A stretch of 64,000 bases of DNA from Pseudopedobacter alpinus (GTDB lineage Bacteria > Bacteroidota > Bacteroidia > Sphingobacteriales > Sphingobacteriaceae): positions 99,043 through 163,042 of the forward strand of contig NZ_JBHULV010000023.1 in the NCBI RefSeq assembly GCF_042684645.1, written 5' to 3'. The notes beneath the pieces are model-generated. The model saw nothing but the letters and a program-made list of their open reading frames with translations, had not been told where the DNA came from and searched no databases. Shown here one piece after another: positions 48,231-58,337 of this stretch. The number at the start of each line of letters is the position of its first letter. The first letter of the stretch is position 1. A program made the position numbers and the translations under genes.

Positions 48231-49766
48231 TTACCTGTTTTTAGGCTTTTTTATAGTCGTTTTAAAAGCAACAGAAGTTTCACTTTCATTTTTTACCCTG
48301 TCTAAAGCGGTTACAACATAAGTATATAATTTACCATGCTCAACTGTGGTATCTTCCCACGAAGTAATGTCTCCGTAATATATTTTTTTAATCGCTGTCA
48401 CATCAGACACATCAACAGGTTGATTACCTTCAAACCTATAAACTACAAATCCATAAGCTTTTTCGCCAGTATTATCTACTTCGGGCAATTTCCAACTTAA
48501 CAAAACACCATCCTTACCTTCAATACCTAATAAATTTTGTGGCTTATTGGGCGCAACAGAGTCTAACCAAATCATTAATGGCGGCAGAGCAGGATATTTA
48601 TAATAATTCTGCTTTAAAGTATCTGAAACACCCAAAGGGTTACGTGTTAAAGATTTTGAACTAAAAAAAACGCTTCCTTGTACCCTTGCATTTGCTCTGT
48701 TATACTGAATTTGTCTTCCAATTTGCTTTGGGTTTCTCCAACTTAAATCTTTTGTTGCATTTACCCTGTATGGCGCTTGGCCAATATATAAATGTCTGCC
48801 ATAAGTATTTTCACTCCACCAATCTACTAGGTTTGCATAAGGAGCCGCCTTAGTTTCAAAAGACCAATAAATTTGTGGATTGATATAATCTACCCAACCT
48901 TCTTTAACCCATTTTCTAGAATCGGCATAAAGTCCATAGTATGAATCGCCACCTGCGGTTTTAGACCCTTCTACATCCTGACTTTTATTTTTCCATATTC
49001 CAAAAGGGCTTATTCCAAATTTTACATAGCTTTTGTGTGCATGTACACTATCGTTTATTGTCTTAATTAATTCGTCAACGTTATATCTTCTCCAGTCCTT
49101 AATATCTTTAATGCCGTTGTTGTGAGCCAAAAATGCAGCTTGGTCATCAATAAACTGACCTTTAATAGCATAAGGGTAAAAGTAATCATCAAAATGAACA
49201 CCATCTATATCGTAATTATCAACTACGTTTAATATAGTTTGGGTTATATAGGCTCTAACTTCTGGTAAACCTGGGTTAAAGAGTTTTTTACCATCGTATT
49301 TAAAAAACCAACTAGGTTTAGTTTTGGTGATATGATTTGGAGCAATGTTTTCCTCCTTACCATCAAATGTTGCTCTGTATGGATTAAACCAAGCATGTAG
49401 CTCCATCCCTCTTTTATGACATTCTATAATTGCAAACTCTAAGGGATCGTAAAAAGGATTTGGGGCTTGCCCTTGTTTACCAGTTAAATATTGCGACCAT
49501 AGCTCAGTTCCTTTTGCATAAAAAGCATCAGTAGCCGGTCTAATTTGAAACATGATGGCGTTTATTCCTTGTTTTTCATGCGCATCTAACAGTTTTATCA
49601 GTTCATCCTTTTGTTGTTGGGTGGTTAAACCCGCCTTACTTGGCCAATCTATGTTAACCACAGTTGCCACCCAAACACCTCTAAATTCTCTTTTTGGAGG
49701 TTGGGAAAATGATATTTTAAAAAATGTTAAAAGGGATAAACTTAGAATTAAAAATTTTTGCTTCAT
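48231..49766 (-). CDS. Glycosidase-like protein of the GHL10 (YngK) family
   Basis: A 511-residue exported protein with signal peptide (MKQKFLILSLSLLTFFKISF). The TIM-barrel domain carries the family hallmarks: REFRGVWVATVVNIDWPSKA, EKQGINAIMFQIRPATDAFY, GMELHAWFNPYRATFDG, NYDIDGVHFDDYFYPYAI and VDYINPQIYWSFE. A fibronectin type III-like module ends the protein (about residues 400-500). GHL10 proteins are thought to act on peptidoglycan or related glycans, but activity is poorly defined in general. It lies between susD and the processing protease and has its own terminator. Confidence 0.88.
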   Translation of the reverse strand: MKQKFLILSLSLLTFFKISFSQPPKREFRGVWVATVVNIDWPSKAGLTTQQQKDELIKLLDAHEKQGINAIMFQIRPATDAFYAKGTELWSQYLTGKQGQAPNPFYDPLEFAIIECHKRGMELHAWFNPYRATFDGKEENIAPNHITKTKPSWFFKYDGKKLFNPGLPEVRAYITQTILNVVDNYDIDGVHFDDYFYPYAIKGQFIDDQAAFLAHNNGIKDIKDWRRYNVDELIKTINDSVHAHKSYVKFGISPFGIWKNKSQDVEGSKTAGGDSYYGLYADSRKWVKEGWVDYINPQIYWSFETKAAPYANLVDWWSENTYGRHLYIGQAPYRVNATKDLSWRNPKQIGRQIQYNRANARVQGSVFFSSKSLTRNPLGVSDTLKQNYYKYPALPPLMIWLDSVAPNKPQNLLGIEGKDGVLLSWKLPEVDNTGEKAYGFVVYRFEGNQPVDVSDVTAIKKIYYGDITSWEDTTVEHGKLYTYVVTALDRVKNESETSVAFKTTIKKPKNR

Positions 49767-49843
49767 TTAAAAGGGGGAGTTTTTTGAAAAAGCAAAGATA
49801 GGGAAAATGATAGAGTAGCTACATGCAAAATATAAATTACAAA

Positions 49844-49870
49844 AAAAGGCTGCTTTTAGGGCAGCCTTTT
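49844..49870 (-). terminator. Terminator after susD
   Basis: AAAAGGCTGC (49844-49853) pairs with GCAGCCTTTT (49861-49870), loop TTTTAGG, and a T run follows on the reverse strand. It lies 69 bp past the susD stop, so the susCD transcript probably ends before the GHL10 gene. Confidence 0.8.
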
Positions 49871-49938
49871 CTAATAACCTTAAAAATTATGCTTATTAAG
49901 TATTAATTACTCTAAAAAATATTCTATTTAAGCATAAT

Positions 49939-51444
49939 CTATGGATTTTGCTGACTGGCATCAATAGCACTGTTAGCATCAATCTCATCTTGAGGGATTA
50001 AAAACTGCCATCTCTCATCTCCAGCAGGTACAAACGAAGTATTTGATAGCGCTGCTAGTGCAGTTGCGCTCAAATTAGGGACAGCGGTTCTATCAAGAGG
50101 TAAGTTCAACCTTTTCAAATCCAAAAATCTAAAACCTTCACCCCAAAGCTCCACACGTCTGTAAACCAAAATCTCATTAATAAGAGCTTGACCTGTATTT
50201 AAAGAAAGTACAGAACTAGGATTTCTTCTTAAATTAAGAGTTTGCAAAGTAGTTTTTGCTAAAGTTTCTTGACCAGGAGTTTTTGCATAAGCCTCTGCCA
50301 AAATTAAATACATTTCTGATGAACGCATTAAAGGCACATCACCAAATGTTGGGGCACCTTTAACTTTAATTGCAAATTTTCTGCTCATATAAGGTTGTCT
50401 TGCAAAGGCAGTAGTCGGTAATGGAAAATTAGTTGAATTAGGTGTTGGTTCCCACATTTTCTTCCTTACATCATCCGCAGGAATCAAGTCATATAGTGCA
50501 GAATTAATTCTTTTTGGGTTACCTCTCTGAAACGATGTATTTGCATCAAATGCAATTTGAGAAAAAAATGAACCAAATTGGTCTGCTTGGTCTGCAATCG
50601 GCATAGAGGCCCACATCATCTCAGAAATCTGAGTTACATCATTAAATCCAGTTTGATATGCTGCAACCGACATTAATGGAAATGCATTACTATCAATTAC
50701 TTCTTTCGAGAACTTAATCGCATTTGGATAGTCCTGCATAACTAAAGCAACTCTAGCTCTTAGGCCTTTGGCCACATTTAGATTTACATGTGACTGATTA
50801 AATCTAGTTGTAACATTTAATGCGATTGCATCTTCCAGATCCGTTACAATTTGTGTATATACTTCTTCAACTGTAGCTCTTGGTTTATTAGTATCCAAAG
50901 ATTGTATCAATATTGGAACACCTAATTGCGTATTTGGTTTTGTAGTTGCGTCGTACCTTTTACCAAACATTTGCACTAAATAAAAGTGACTGTATGCTCT
51001 AATTGTTAGAGCTTCTGCTTTAATTCTTCTCTTATCAGCATCACTACCTGAAGCATTATCTATATTATCAATAATATAATTGGCATTACCAATCATTCTA
51101 TAAAACTGACGATAAGAATAAACTAACATGCTGTTGGTTACAGATCTGTGTCTTATGTATGAACCTTCAGAAGAAAACCAATTTGAAGATGAAATATGTA
51201 AATCTTCACCTAAAAATTCAAAATTTAATAATATTCCACCAACTCCAGGTCTATTTTGAGCACCATTTCTTTCAAACATGTACCTAAGAATGCCATTCAG
51301 TGCAACATCAGCATTCTCGGTTGTTGTAAACACAGCAGAATTATCAACAGAATCTGTAGGTGCTGTTTCTAAATAATCCTTTTTACAACTTACAGCACTC
51401 AACAAAAATATGCTAAGTGTAAGATATATAATTCTATTTTTCAT
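49939..51444 (-). CDS. SusD-like nutrient-binding outer-membrane lipoprotein
   Basis: A 501-residue lipoprotein (SIFLLSAVSCKKDYLETAPT, lipidated Cys near residue 20). RagB/SusD features are the helical TPR-like scaffold (RIKAEALTIRAYSHFYLVQM) and the C-terminal EILVYRRVELWGEGFRFLDL then KRLNLPLDR. SusD proteins cap the SusC channel at the cell surface and help capture glycans or peptides. It is encoded 11 bp after susC. No glycoside hydrolase, sulfatase or sensor that would identify the substrate lies in the same transcript. Confidence 0.92.
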   Translation of the reverse strand: MKNRIIYLTLSIFLLSAVSCKKDYLETAPTDSVDNSAVFTTTENADVALNGILRYMFERNGAQNRPGVGGILLNFEFLGEDLHISSSNWFSSEGSYIRHRSVTNSMLVYSYRQFYRMIGNANYIIDNIDNASGSDADKRRIKAEALTIRAYSHFYLVQMFGKRYDATTKPNTQLGVPILIQSLDTNKPRATVEEVYTQIVTDLEDAIALNVTTRFNQSHVNLNVAKGLRARVALVMQDYPNAIKFSKEVIDSNAFPLMSVAAYQTGFNDVTQISEMMWASMPIADQADQFGSFFSQIAFDANTSFQRGNPKRINSALYDLIPADDVRKKMWEPTPNSTNFPLPTTAFARQPYMSRKFAIKVKGAPTFGDVPLMRSSEMYLILAEAYAKTPGQETLAKTTLQTLNLRRNPSSVLSLNTGQALINEILVYRRVELWGEGFRFLDLKRLNLPLDRTAVPNLSATALAALSNTSFVPAGDERWQFLIPQDEIDANSAIDASQQNP

Positions 51445-51455
51445 TTTTATATTTT

Positions 51456-54400
51456 TTAAAGATTAATACCTAAACCAAAACTTAATACTCTACTAGGTAA
51501 AAAAGTATTTCCATTTAATCCATTAAATGACTCGATTGGACTTAAGCCTTTTCTGTAAGAAATTAAACCTAAATTTTCACCCGACATAAATAATCTTGCG
51601 CCCCTTAAATCAACTTTTGAAATTAGCTTCTTAGGTAAGTTGTATGATAAGTTCACATTAGTTAAACTAATGTAAGAAGCATCTACCAACCATCTACTTG
51701 ATGTTGCATTATGGAAGGTTGTACTTGCAGCATCTAAACGTGGTATTTGAGACTGAGTATTAGTTTCTGTCCAAGAATTTAAAATATCAGCATGTAAAGC
51801 AGACCCATAATTGAATCCCATTAAACCTTGGTAAACACTATCATAAAACTTACCTCCAATTTGATAATTAACCAAAAAAGATAATTGTAAATCTTTATAT
51901 CTGAACGTATTAGTAAAAGCACCAAACAAATCAGGGATTGCGCTTCCACTATAAGCGAACTTCGCATTATTTGCATCTATAACATAATCTACGCCTTCAA
52001 CAGTCCTTAAACCTGTAGTCTGTCCTTCTTGCGGTACATAAAGTGCAGTTCCATCAGCAGGGTCAACACCGGCGTATTGTCTAAGCCAGAATTGATAAAT
52101 ATCCTGACCTTTTTCGTATCTTTTAGTTCCTGTTACAATAGTTGGAGTTTCTTCTGGTAGTTTTGTTATTTCATTTTTAAATACTGACCAGTTGGTTAAT
52201 AAATTCCAATTAAAGTTTTGGGTTCTAATGATATCACCACCCAACTGAAGTTCAATACCTTTATTAGTCATAGTACCTACGTTTTTTCTAATCGTAGTAA
52301 CTGGGTCAGAGAGCGGTTGTGGAACAGCAAAAAGTAAATCTCTTGATCCTCTATTAAAAACTTCTAGCTCTCCAGTTAATCTATTATCAAGCAAAGAAAA
52401 TGCTACTCCAATATTTAACGTATTAACAGTTTCCCATTTTAATTCTGGAGTTGCAGCAGTTGCTAACAAAATACCTGGTTGATTACCATTATTCCAGCCT
52501 AAATCATAAAAAGCTTGATAGTTATAATAAGAGTTATTTCCATTTCCATCTAATAGAGCATCATTACCTACTTCTCCATAAGAAGCCTTTAATCTTAAGT
52601 CATTAACCCAGGAAACATCTTTCATAAAGTTTTCTTTACTTATTGACCAAGAACCACCTAAAGAATAAAATGTCCCATACCTAGATTTTGTAGAAAACCT
52701 AGAAGATCCATCCCTTCTCAGAGACGCATCGAAGAAGTATTTTTCATCATAATTATAACTAGCCTTACTAAAATAAGATTCAATTCTATAAACATCCTGT
52801 GAACCACCAGCACTTTGAGGTGTTACGAAATTTGCTAACTGAGTATTACCTGCTAATATTTGATTCACTTTAGATGAATTATTACTAGTAAATTCAAGGT
52901 CATAATTTTCATGTCCTACTAAAACATCAAAATTATGTTTTTGAATGTTCTTAGTGTAAGAAAGTATTTGATTTAAAGTATATGATTTAGTTAAAGAAGA
53001 GCTTCTTGTTGCTAATCCGTTAAAACCAGCTCCATCACCAACTATAGGATTTCTAAATTCATCATTAAACGCATTTCTCATATCTATGCTAAATGAAGGT
53101 CTGAAAGTGAAATCTTTTAAAAATTTGATTTCAGCATACGTTCTAGCGTTTAAGGCAACCCTTCTATTAACAATATCATTAAGTAACGTTTCGTAAACAA
53201 TATTTCTGCCACTGGCTGCACCACCAGACGGACGGTTAATCGCACCAGGATGTTCCCCATAATCGTAAAACTGCTGCCCTGTGGCAGGGTCAATAATGGG
53301 AGCTCCTGTTGCATCATAAGCTCTTACTGGATAAATTGGAGCAATACCTCTTGCAAAATTAAATACGTTTACAAAACTTGAAGCACCTGTTGCGGCTAAA
53401 TTGCCATCAGATAAATTTGAACCTAAATTTAAACCTGTTTTTAACCAACTTTTAACCTGAGAGTTAACATTAATTCTACCTGTCAATCTTCTAAAGTCCG
53501 TTCTTTCAATAAATCCCTTATCATCTAAATAACCGAGAGAAATGTAATAATCAGATTTTCCGGTTCTTCCGCTTATGCTTGAATTCAAATCTGTTCTTGA
53601 GCTAGTACGTTGAAGTGGGGCATACCAATCAAAATCATTGTAAAGCAATGAAGCATTAGGATTTAGCCTTCCGTCTGTACCAACAATCTGATTGTTGGGT
53701 ACATTAAACGGATTGTAAAGTAAATTACCTTGTATTGTATTAGATGCCGAAGTAGCTGCAGCAGCAGGTGTTGCACCAGTACCAGACCTAGGATAAACTA
53801 AACTATTTCTTAAAGCTTGCCATGCAGCAGGGTAATAATCTAAAGTTCCAACTCTATCATACTCTGGTATTCCTCTTTCAGAAAAACCTTGATTTAAATT
53901 TAAACTTAACTGTGGTTCACCTAATTTTCCTTTTTTTGTAGTAATAATAATTACTCCATTTGCACCTCTTGCACCATAAAGTGCTGATGATGAAGCGTCC
54001 TTTAATAAAGAAACCGTTTCAATATCATTCGGATTAATATCGCCAATATTACCATCATAAACAGATCCGTCTAAAACATACAATGGCGAATTTGAGGCAG
54101 ATATTGAGCCAAAACCTCTAATTCTAACCGCAGCACTGTTACCTGGTTGACCGCTGGCGCCGTTAACCTGAATACCTGGAGCTAGACCCTGCAAAATATT
54201 GGTAATATTAGTAACCACTCTGTTTTCAATAGCTGTAGCTCCTAAAGTTGCAACAGAACCAGTAATTGCTTCCTTCTTTGATGTTCCGTAGGCTACTACT
54301 ACAACTTCTGAAAGTTGCTTATTATCTGTATCCATAGAAACGTTTGCCGTTCTTCCAGATACCGTTACGGTTTTACTAATAAAACCAATGTAACTAAAAA

Positions 54401-54614
54401 CCAGCTGTGTAGAGCCACTTGGCATGTTGATGGAATATTTACCATCCAATGAGGTTTGTGTAGCAATTTTTGTGCCTTTAACTTCAACACTTACTCCTGG
54501 AAGTGGAGCGCCATCATCTTTCGAAGTTACAGTTCCTGTAACTGTTTTGTCTTGCGCAATCGCTGTTGATATTACGAGCAACAAGATGAATAAACTTTGT
54601 ATAAGTTTTTTCAT
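51456..54614 (-). CDS. SusC-like TonB-dependent outer-membrane transporter
   Basis: A 1052-residue protein with signal peptide (MKKLIQSLFILLLVISTAIA). The N-terminal carboxypeptidase-D-like domain (TVTGTVTSKDDGAPLPGVSV) is followed by the TonB plug (VVVAYGTSKKEAITGSVATL, LQGLAPGIQVNGASGQPG) and the SusC signature LKDASSSALYGARGANGVII. The 22-strand barrel ends LPSRVLSFGLGINL. It forms a SusCD complex with the downstream gene for TonB-driven import of oligomers. The upstream 371 bp are very AT-rich and hold its promoter region. No adjacent sigma/anti-sigma pair was seen. Confidence 0.95.
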   Translation of the reverse strand: MKKLIQSLFILLLVISTAIAQDKTVTGTVTSKDDGAPLPGVSVEVKGTKIATQTSLDGKYSINMPSGSTQLVFSYIGFISKTVTVSGRTANVSMDTDNKQLSEVVVVAYGTSKKEAITGSVATLGATAIENRVVTNITNILQGLAPGIQVNGASGQPGNSAAVRIRGFGSISASNSPLYVLDGSVYDGNIGDINPNDIETVSLLKDASSSALYGARGANGVIIITTKKGKLGEPQLSLNLNQGFSERGIPEYDRVGTLDYYPAAWQALRNSLVYPRSGTGATPAAAATSASNTIQGNLLYNPFNVPNNQIVGTDGRLNPNASLLYNDFDWYAPLQRTSSRTDLNSSISGRTGKSDYYISLGYLDDKGFIERTDFRRLTGRINVNSQVKSWLKTGLNLGSNLSDGNLAATGASSFVNVFNFARGIAPIYPVRAYDATGAPIIDPATGQQFYDYGEHPGAINRPSGGAASGRNIVYETLLNDIVNRRVALNARTYAEIKFLKDFTFRPSFSIDMRNAFNDEFRNPIVGDGAGFNGLATRSSSLTKSYTLNQILSYTKNIQKHNFDVLVGHENYDLEFTSNNSSKVNQILAGNTQLANFVTPQSAGGSQDVYRIESYFSKASYNYDEKYFFDASLRRDGSSRFSTKSRYGTFYSLGGSWSISKENFMKDVSWVNDLRLKASYGEVGNDALLDGNGNNSYYNYQAFYDLGWNNGNQPGILLATAATPELKWETVNTLNIGVAFSLLDNRLTGELEVFNRGSRDLLFAVPQPLSDPVTTIRKNVGTMTNKGIELQLGGDIIRTQNFNWNLLTNWSVFKNEITKLPEETPTIVTGTKRYEKGQDIYQFWLRQYAGVDPADGTALYVPQEGQTTGLRTVEGVDYVIDANNAKFAYSGSAIPDLFGAFTNTFRYKDLQLSFLVNYQIGGKFYDSVYQGLMGFNYGSALHADILNSWTETNTQSQIPRLDAASTTFHNATSSRWLVDASYISLTNVNLSYNLPKKLISKVDLRGARLFMSGENLGLISYRKGLSPIESFNGLNGNTFLPSRVLSFGLGINL

Positions 54615-54985
54615 ACAATTTTAATAAAGTTAGTTAGTAAATAGTGTTAATTAACTTTAAATATAAGTTATACTTTATGTTAAAAACAAATTTTTTTTTA
54701 ACAAATTTTAACATAAAAACATAATAAACTCATTATCAACTAATTAATTATTTTACAAGTAATCTGGATATTAAATTAAATATTTATGTAATAAACTGGT
54801 TACAATTTAATATAAACGCAAAATTACATGCTTTTAATTATAAAATTAATAATTTAAACTATTTTACTATGCAAGCATAATAAGATTTTAATTAAAACTT
54901 CACTAAATCTTTATTGAGGAAAATTTTTCAAAATAATTAGTACTATGTATTACATAATACCAAATAATACATATATCTTTGTATT
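54615..54985. other. 371-bp AT-rich divergent intergenic region (susC / padR)
   Basis: No ORF or RNA gene is visible. On the reverse strand TAATTTTG (54819-54826) fits the TAnnTTTG consensus and could serve susC with a leader of about 200 nt. Long T and A tracts (near 54690) are present. The padR operator-like repeat and a forward -7 box lie at the other end. Confidence 0.4.
54945..54981 (+). promoter_or_regulatory. padR promoter with overlapping inverted repeat
   Basis: ATGTATTA (54945-54952) and TAATACAT (54965-54972) form an inverted repeat with a 12-bp spacer, a plausible PadR dimer site. TATCTTTG (54974-54981) matches the -7 consensus and abuts it. The padR ATG is at 54986, so the transcript would have almost no 5' leader. 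Confidence 0.5.
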
Positions 54986-55333
54986 ATGATAATCGATAAC
55001 ACTCAAACACAAATGAGGAAAGGTATTTTAGAATACTGCATCCTCACTATAATATCAAGAGGCGAAACTTATGCGTCTGATATTATTGGAGAATTAAAAG
55101 CAGCTAAATTGCTTGTGGTTGAAGGTACGCTTTACCCATTACTCACAAGATTGAAAAATAACGGCCTATTAGTTTATAATTGGCAAGAATCTACATCTGG
55201 CCCACCCAGAAAATATTACCAACTATCAGAAACTGGAAAGGAAGCTTTATTACAGCTTGACCAAACATGGCAAGACCTCGCTTTCGCAGTACAATCTAGT
55301 ATAAACAAAAGAGATTCATCAACAAAAAACTAA
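54986..55333 (+). CDS. PadR-family transcriptional regulator
   Basis: A 115-residue winged-helix regulator. The conserved opening NTQTQMRKGILEYCILTIIS is followed by RGETYASDIIGELKAAKLLV, the wing region EGTLYPLLTRLKNNGLLVYN, then GPPRKYYQLSETGKEALLQL, matching PadR domains. PadR proteins of this size are dimeric repressors released by small molecules or envelope stress. It starts directly after a -7 box and an inverted repeat, suggesting autoregulation and a near-leaderless mRNA. The PspC-domain gene begins 5 bp after its stop, so the two form an operon found widely in Bacteroidota. Confidence 0.92.
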   Translation: MIIDNTQTQMRKGILEYCILTIISRGETYASDIIGELKAAKLLVVEGTLYPLLTRLKNNGLLVYNWQESTSGPPRKYYQLSETGKEALLQLDQTWQDLAFAVQSSINKRDSSTKN

Positions 55334-55338
55334 TCATC

Positions 55339-56976
55339 ATGAACAAAACCATCATCATTAATATAAGTGGCGTTATTTTTCATATTGAAGAAGATGCTTA
55401 CGAAATGCTTAAAAAATACATTGTTGAAATTAAAACTCACTTTTCCAATTATCAAGATAATTTAGAAATTATCAATGATATAGAAAATAGAATTGCAGAA
55501 ATGCTTTCTGAGGTTTTACTAAACAACAATAAACAAGTAATTATTGAGACTGATGTTGAGCTTATCATTACAAAAATGGGCAAGGCTTCTGATTTTGAAA
55601 CCGAGGAAGAAGAGAACTTTAAATCAATTGTTGAGGAAACTAATTTTTCAAAGAAATTATTTAGAGATACCGAAGATAGAATAATTGGAGGTGTTTGCTC
55701 TGGCATTGCTCATTACTTTGATGTTGAAGCTAAATGGATAAGAATAGCTTTTGTGGTATTGTTTCTATTTTTTGGGTTTGGATTACTGCCTTACCTATTG
55801 CTATGGATTGTGATGCCACAAGCAAAAACCAGAACAGAAAGAATGGAAATGAAAGGGGAAAAAATAAATCTACAAGCGTTTCAGAAAAACATTGAGGATG
55901 AACTTGAAGCGGTGAAGTTAAATTTTAACACTGCAAAAAAAAATATCCCCGCCATTGGTAATATAGGTGGTTTTATAAGAACAATTATTTTAGGCTTAGC
56001 CAATTTTTTGGGCAAAACTGGCAAAATAATTTTGAAAATATTTGGCGTATTTGTGATTATTGTAATTAGCATACTTATAATTACTGCATTCATAATGTTG
56101 CTAGTATTTCTTGGCTATGCAGGCAACACAGATGTTGCTACCATTTTTCCACTTAATATTGTTATACCCGAATTAAGACCTGCATTATATATTTGTGCTT
56201 TTTTGGTGATTTTTATTCCCTTATTAAGTGTTTTATTTTTTGGCTTAAGGGTATTGTTTAACAATAGAACAATTACAAAAACTGTAAGTTTTAGCTTATT
56301 GATGACATGGATTTTAGCTTTAGCCGTTGGTACATTTTGTATTGCTAAAAATGCTACTGAATTTAAAGAAGAAGCAAGTTATAGCGAATCTGTAAATCTT
56401 AAAACTAATGCTAACAATACGTATATACTAAAAAGCGGACAAGAAAGAACCATACAAGAAAAAATCTCAAAAGATGGAAATACCGATAGAATAATTACTA
56501 TTACCGGCAATGATAGGGATTTTGACACTCCAAACAATGTGGAGTTAACATTAAAGGTATCAGAAAATACTACACCTACTTTGGTTAAAACCTTTTCTGC
56601 TAGAGGGAAAAACTTTAATACTGCTTTAGAAAACGCTTACAATATTGATTACTATTACCAACAAAAAGATTCTGTTTTAACTTTTGATTGGCAATCTGCT
56701 TTAAAAGGATTTGGTTTATGGAGAAGTCAGAAAGTAGAAATCAAATTACAAATACCGGCAAACAGTACTTTATTGATTGAGAGGAATTTGGCAAATAAGT
56801 TTTTGCGTTACCAAATGAACGAATGTATAGATGGTGCTACCAGCGAGTACATAAAGGTTACCGTAACCAAAGATGGCTTTGTTTGTAAAAAAACAGATGA
56901 AGCTATTGAAAGGCAAAAAGAGTATAATGAACGTTATGATAAAAATGAAGAAGTGGAGAGTTACGTTACTTTTTAA
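55339..56976 (+). CDS. PspC-domain membrane protein
   Basis: A 545-residue inner-membrane protein. Residues 1-110 are a helical cytosolic region (EDAYEMLKKYIVEIKTHFSN, RIAEMLSEVL) ahead of a PspC domain (RIIGGVCSGIAHYFDVEAKW, then IRIAFVVLFLFFGFGLLPYL). A linker and three or more further transmembrane segments follow (about 225-330). The C-terminal ~190 residues are probably extracytoplasmic and beta-rich. PspC proteins take part in envelope-stress responses in other bacteria. Coupling to PadR suggests stress-regulated expression. The large C-terminal domain is not one I recognise with certainty. Confidence 0.85.
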   Translation: MNKTIIINISGVIFHIEEDAYEMLKKYIVEIKTHFSNYQDNLEIINDIENRIAEMLSEVLLNNNKQVIIETDVELIITKMGKASDFETEEEENFKSIVEETNFSKKLFRDTEDRIIGGVCSGIAHYFDVEAKWIRIAFVVLFLFFGFGLLPYLLLWIVMPQAKTRTERMEMKGEKINLQAFQKNIEDELEAVKLNFNTAKKNIPAIGNIGGFIRTIILGLANFLGKTGKIILKIFGVFVIIVISILIITAFIMLLVFLGYAGNTDVATIFPLNIVIPELRPALYICAFLVIFIPLLSVLFFGLRVLFNNRTITKTVSFSLLMTWILALAVGTFCIAKNATEFKEEASYSESVNLKTNANNTYILKSGQERTIQEKISKDGNTDRIITITGNDRDFDTPNNVELTLKVSENTTPTLVKTFSARGKNFNTALENAYNIDYYYQQKDSVLTFDWQSALKGFGLWRSQKVEIKLQIPANSTLLIERNLANKFLRYQMNECIDGATSEYIKVTVTKDGFVCKKTDEAIERQKEYNERYDKNEEVESYVTF

Positions 56977-57055
56977 TTTTTCTTGAAAACTGAAAATGCA
57001 ACACCAAAATTTTTAAGCATCTAAAGTTTTGAAATTGAGAATTAACATATTAACT

Positions 57056-57083
57056 GATAAAGAGTGCAATTACACTCTTTATC
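57056..57083. terminator. 11-bp hairpin between convergent genes
   Basis: GATAAAGAGTG (57056-57066) pairs exactly with CACTCTTTATC (57073-57083). There is no strong T tract on either side, so it may be a weak terminator for either gene or only an mRNA 3' stabiliser. Confidence 0.5.
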
Positions 57084-57100
57084 TGCTTTAAAAAGCAATA

Positions 57101-58231
57101 TTACACTTTAATAATGATATTCTTTCGATACATCATCCAAAGCACCAGATACCATATCAACACAAAAGTGATAGCGCCAGCCAAAGAAGCGTCATAAGAA
57201 GAAAGATAGGGTGTAAAAAAAGTTTGATATAAATACTGTTTTAAAGAAACCAAATCGCCGTTAACTGTTATTTTTATTAAACTCATGGACCTAGCAATAA
57301 TGCCTGATGCGAAAAAAACAGTAATTGCATTTACACCATAAACTACAAACGGTTTAGTAAACTTTGTAAAACCTTGAACATCAATTATCCAATAACATAA
57401 ACCTAAAACCATACTTGCTAAGCCTCCTGTGTAAAGCACATAAGAACTCGTCCATAAAGATTTATTTATAGGGAAAAATGTATCCCAAAACAATCCTAAT
57501 AAAAATGCTATAAAACCATAAGTAAATAACCAAGCTACTTTTGTTTCCTGCGTTTTAAGATTGGATTTTAAAACAAGACCTATTAAAACGCCAAATAAAC
57601 CTGTAGCAATTGCTGGTAATGTGGTTAACAAGCCTTCCGGATCCCAAGTTTTAGCAGATTTCCATACATGAGCCTCCGTAAAAATCAACCTATCAAGCCA
57701 GGCTCCTAAATTTGTTTCTTTGCCTAAATTAGCTGGCCCAAATCCGGGAACGGGAACAAAAGTCATTATTAACCAGTACGATAATAGTATTACTATAAAT
57801 ATTCTGAAAAGTGCTTTTGAATCAACTTTTATAAACAATAAGCCAGAAATTAAATAAACTATGGCTATGCGCTGCAAAACACCTGGAATACGAACCTCAG
57901 CGAAATTGAAAAAAGGAAAAAGAGAAAGCAAAAGTCCTAAAACAAACAAAGTTAAACTACGTTTTAAAATGCTTTTAATAAGTTTGGGATGATTATTGGA
58001 ATCTTGTTTTGCCGAACTCATTGCAAACACTATTGAAACACCAACAATAAATAAGAAAAAGGGAAATATTAAATCAGTTGGTGTACAACTATTCCAGGCC
58101 GCATGTGCAAATGGTGCATAAATATGGCTCCAATCACCAGGATTGTTCACCAATATCATGGCGGCTACGGTTAATCCCCTAAAAAAATCTAAGGATAGTA
58201 ATCTTTGTTTGCTCGGTACAGTTTGCATCAT
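57101..58231 (-). CDS. HGSNAT/NagX-like membrane acyltransferase
   Basis: A 376-residue protein with about ten transmembrane helices. The opening SLDFFRGLTVAAMILVNNPG followed by YAPFAHAAWNSCTPTDLIFP is characteristic of the heparan-alpha-glucosaminide N-acetyltransferase-like (DUF5009/NagX) group. The histidine in FAHAAWN corresponds in position to the proposed active-site His of HGSNAT. Human HGSNAT carries acetyl groups across a membrane onto amino sugars. The bacterial substrate is unknown; chitin or peptidoglycan amino sugars have been suggested for relatives. It stands alone, convergent with the PspC gene. Confidence 0.8.
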   Translation of the reverse strand: MMQTVPSKQRLLSLDFFRGLTVAAMILVNNPGDWSHIYAPFAHAAWNSCTPTDLIFPFFLFIVGVSIVFAMSSAKQDSNNHPKLIKSILKRSLTLFVLGLLLSLFPFFNFAEVRIPGVLQRIAIVYLISGLLFIKVDSKALFRIFIVILLSYWLIMTFVPVPGFGPANLGKETNLGAWLDRLIFTEAHVWKSAKTWDPEGLLTTLPAIATGLFGVLIGLVLKSNLKTQETKVAWLFTYGFIAFLLGLFWDTFFPINKSLWTSSYVLYTGGLASMVLGLCYWIIDVQGFTKFTKPFVVYGVNAITVFFASGIIARSMSLIKITVNGDLVSLKQYLYQTFFTPYLSSYDASLAGAITFVLIWYLVLWMMYRKNIIIKV

Positions 58232-58337
58232 TAAAGAAAATTAAATACATAAAATTATAGCAGCGTGATATATGCGCTATTAAACTGTAAAAAGACTACC
58301 CTTTGTAAAAGTAGTAAATAATATTATAATTGGTAAT

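Noticed and set aside
49766..49939. GHL10 gene as part of the susCD operon (a polysaccharide utilisation locus)
   Set aside because: A strong terminator at 49844-49870 separates susD from the GHL10 gene, so a shared transcript is not supported, although they share orientation.
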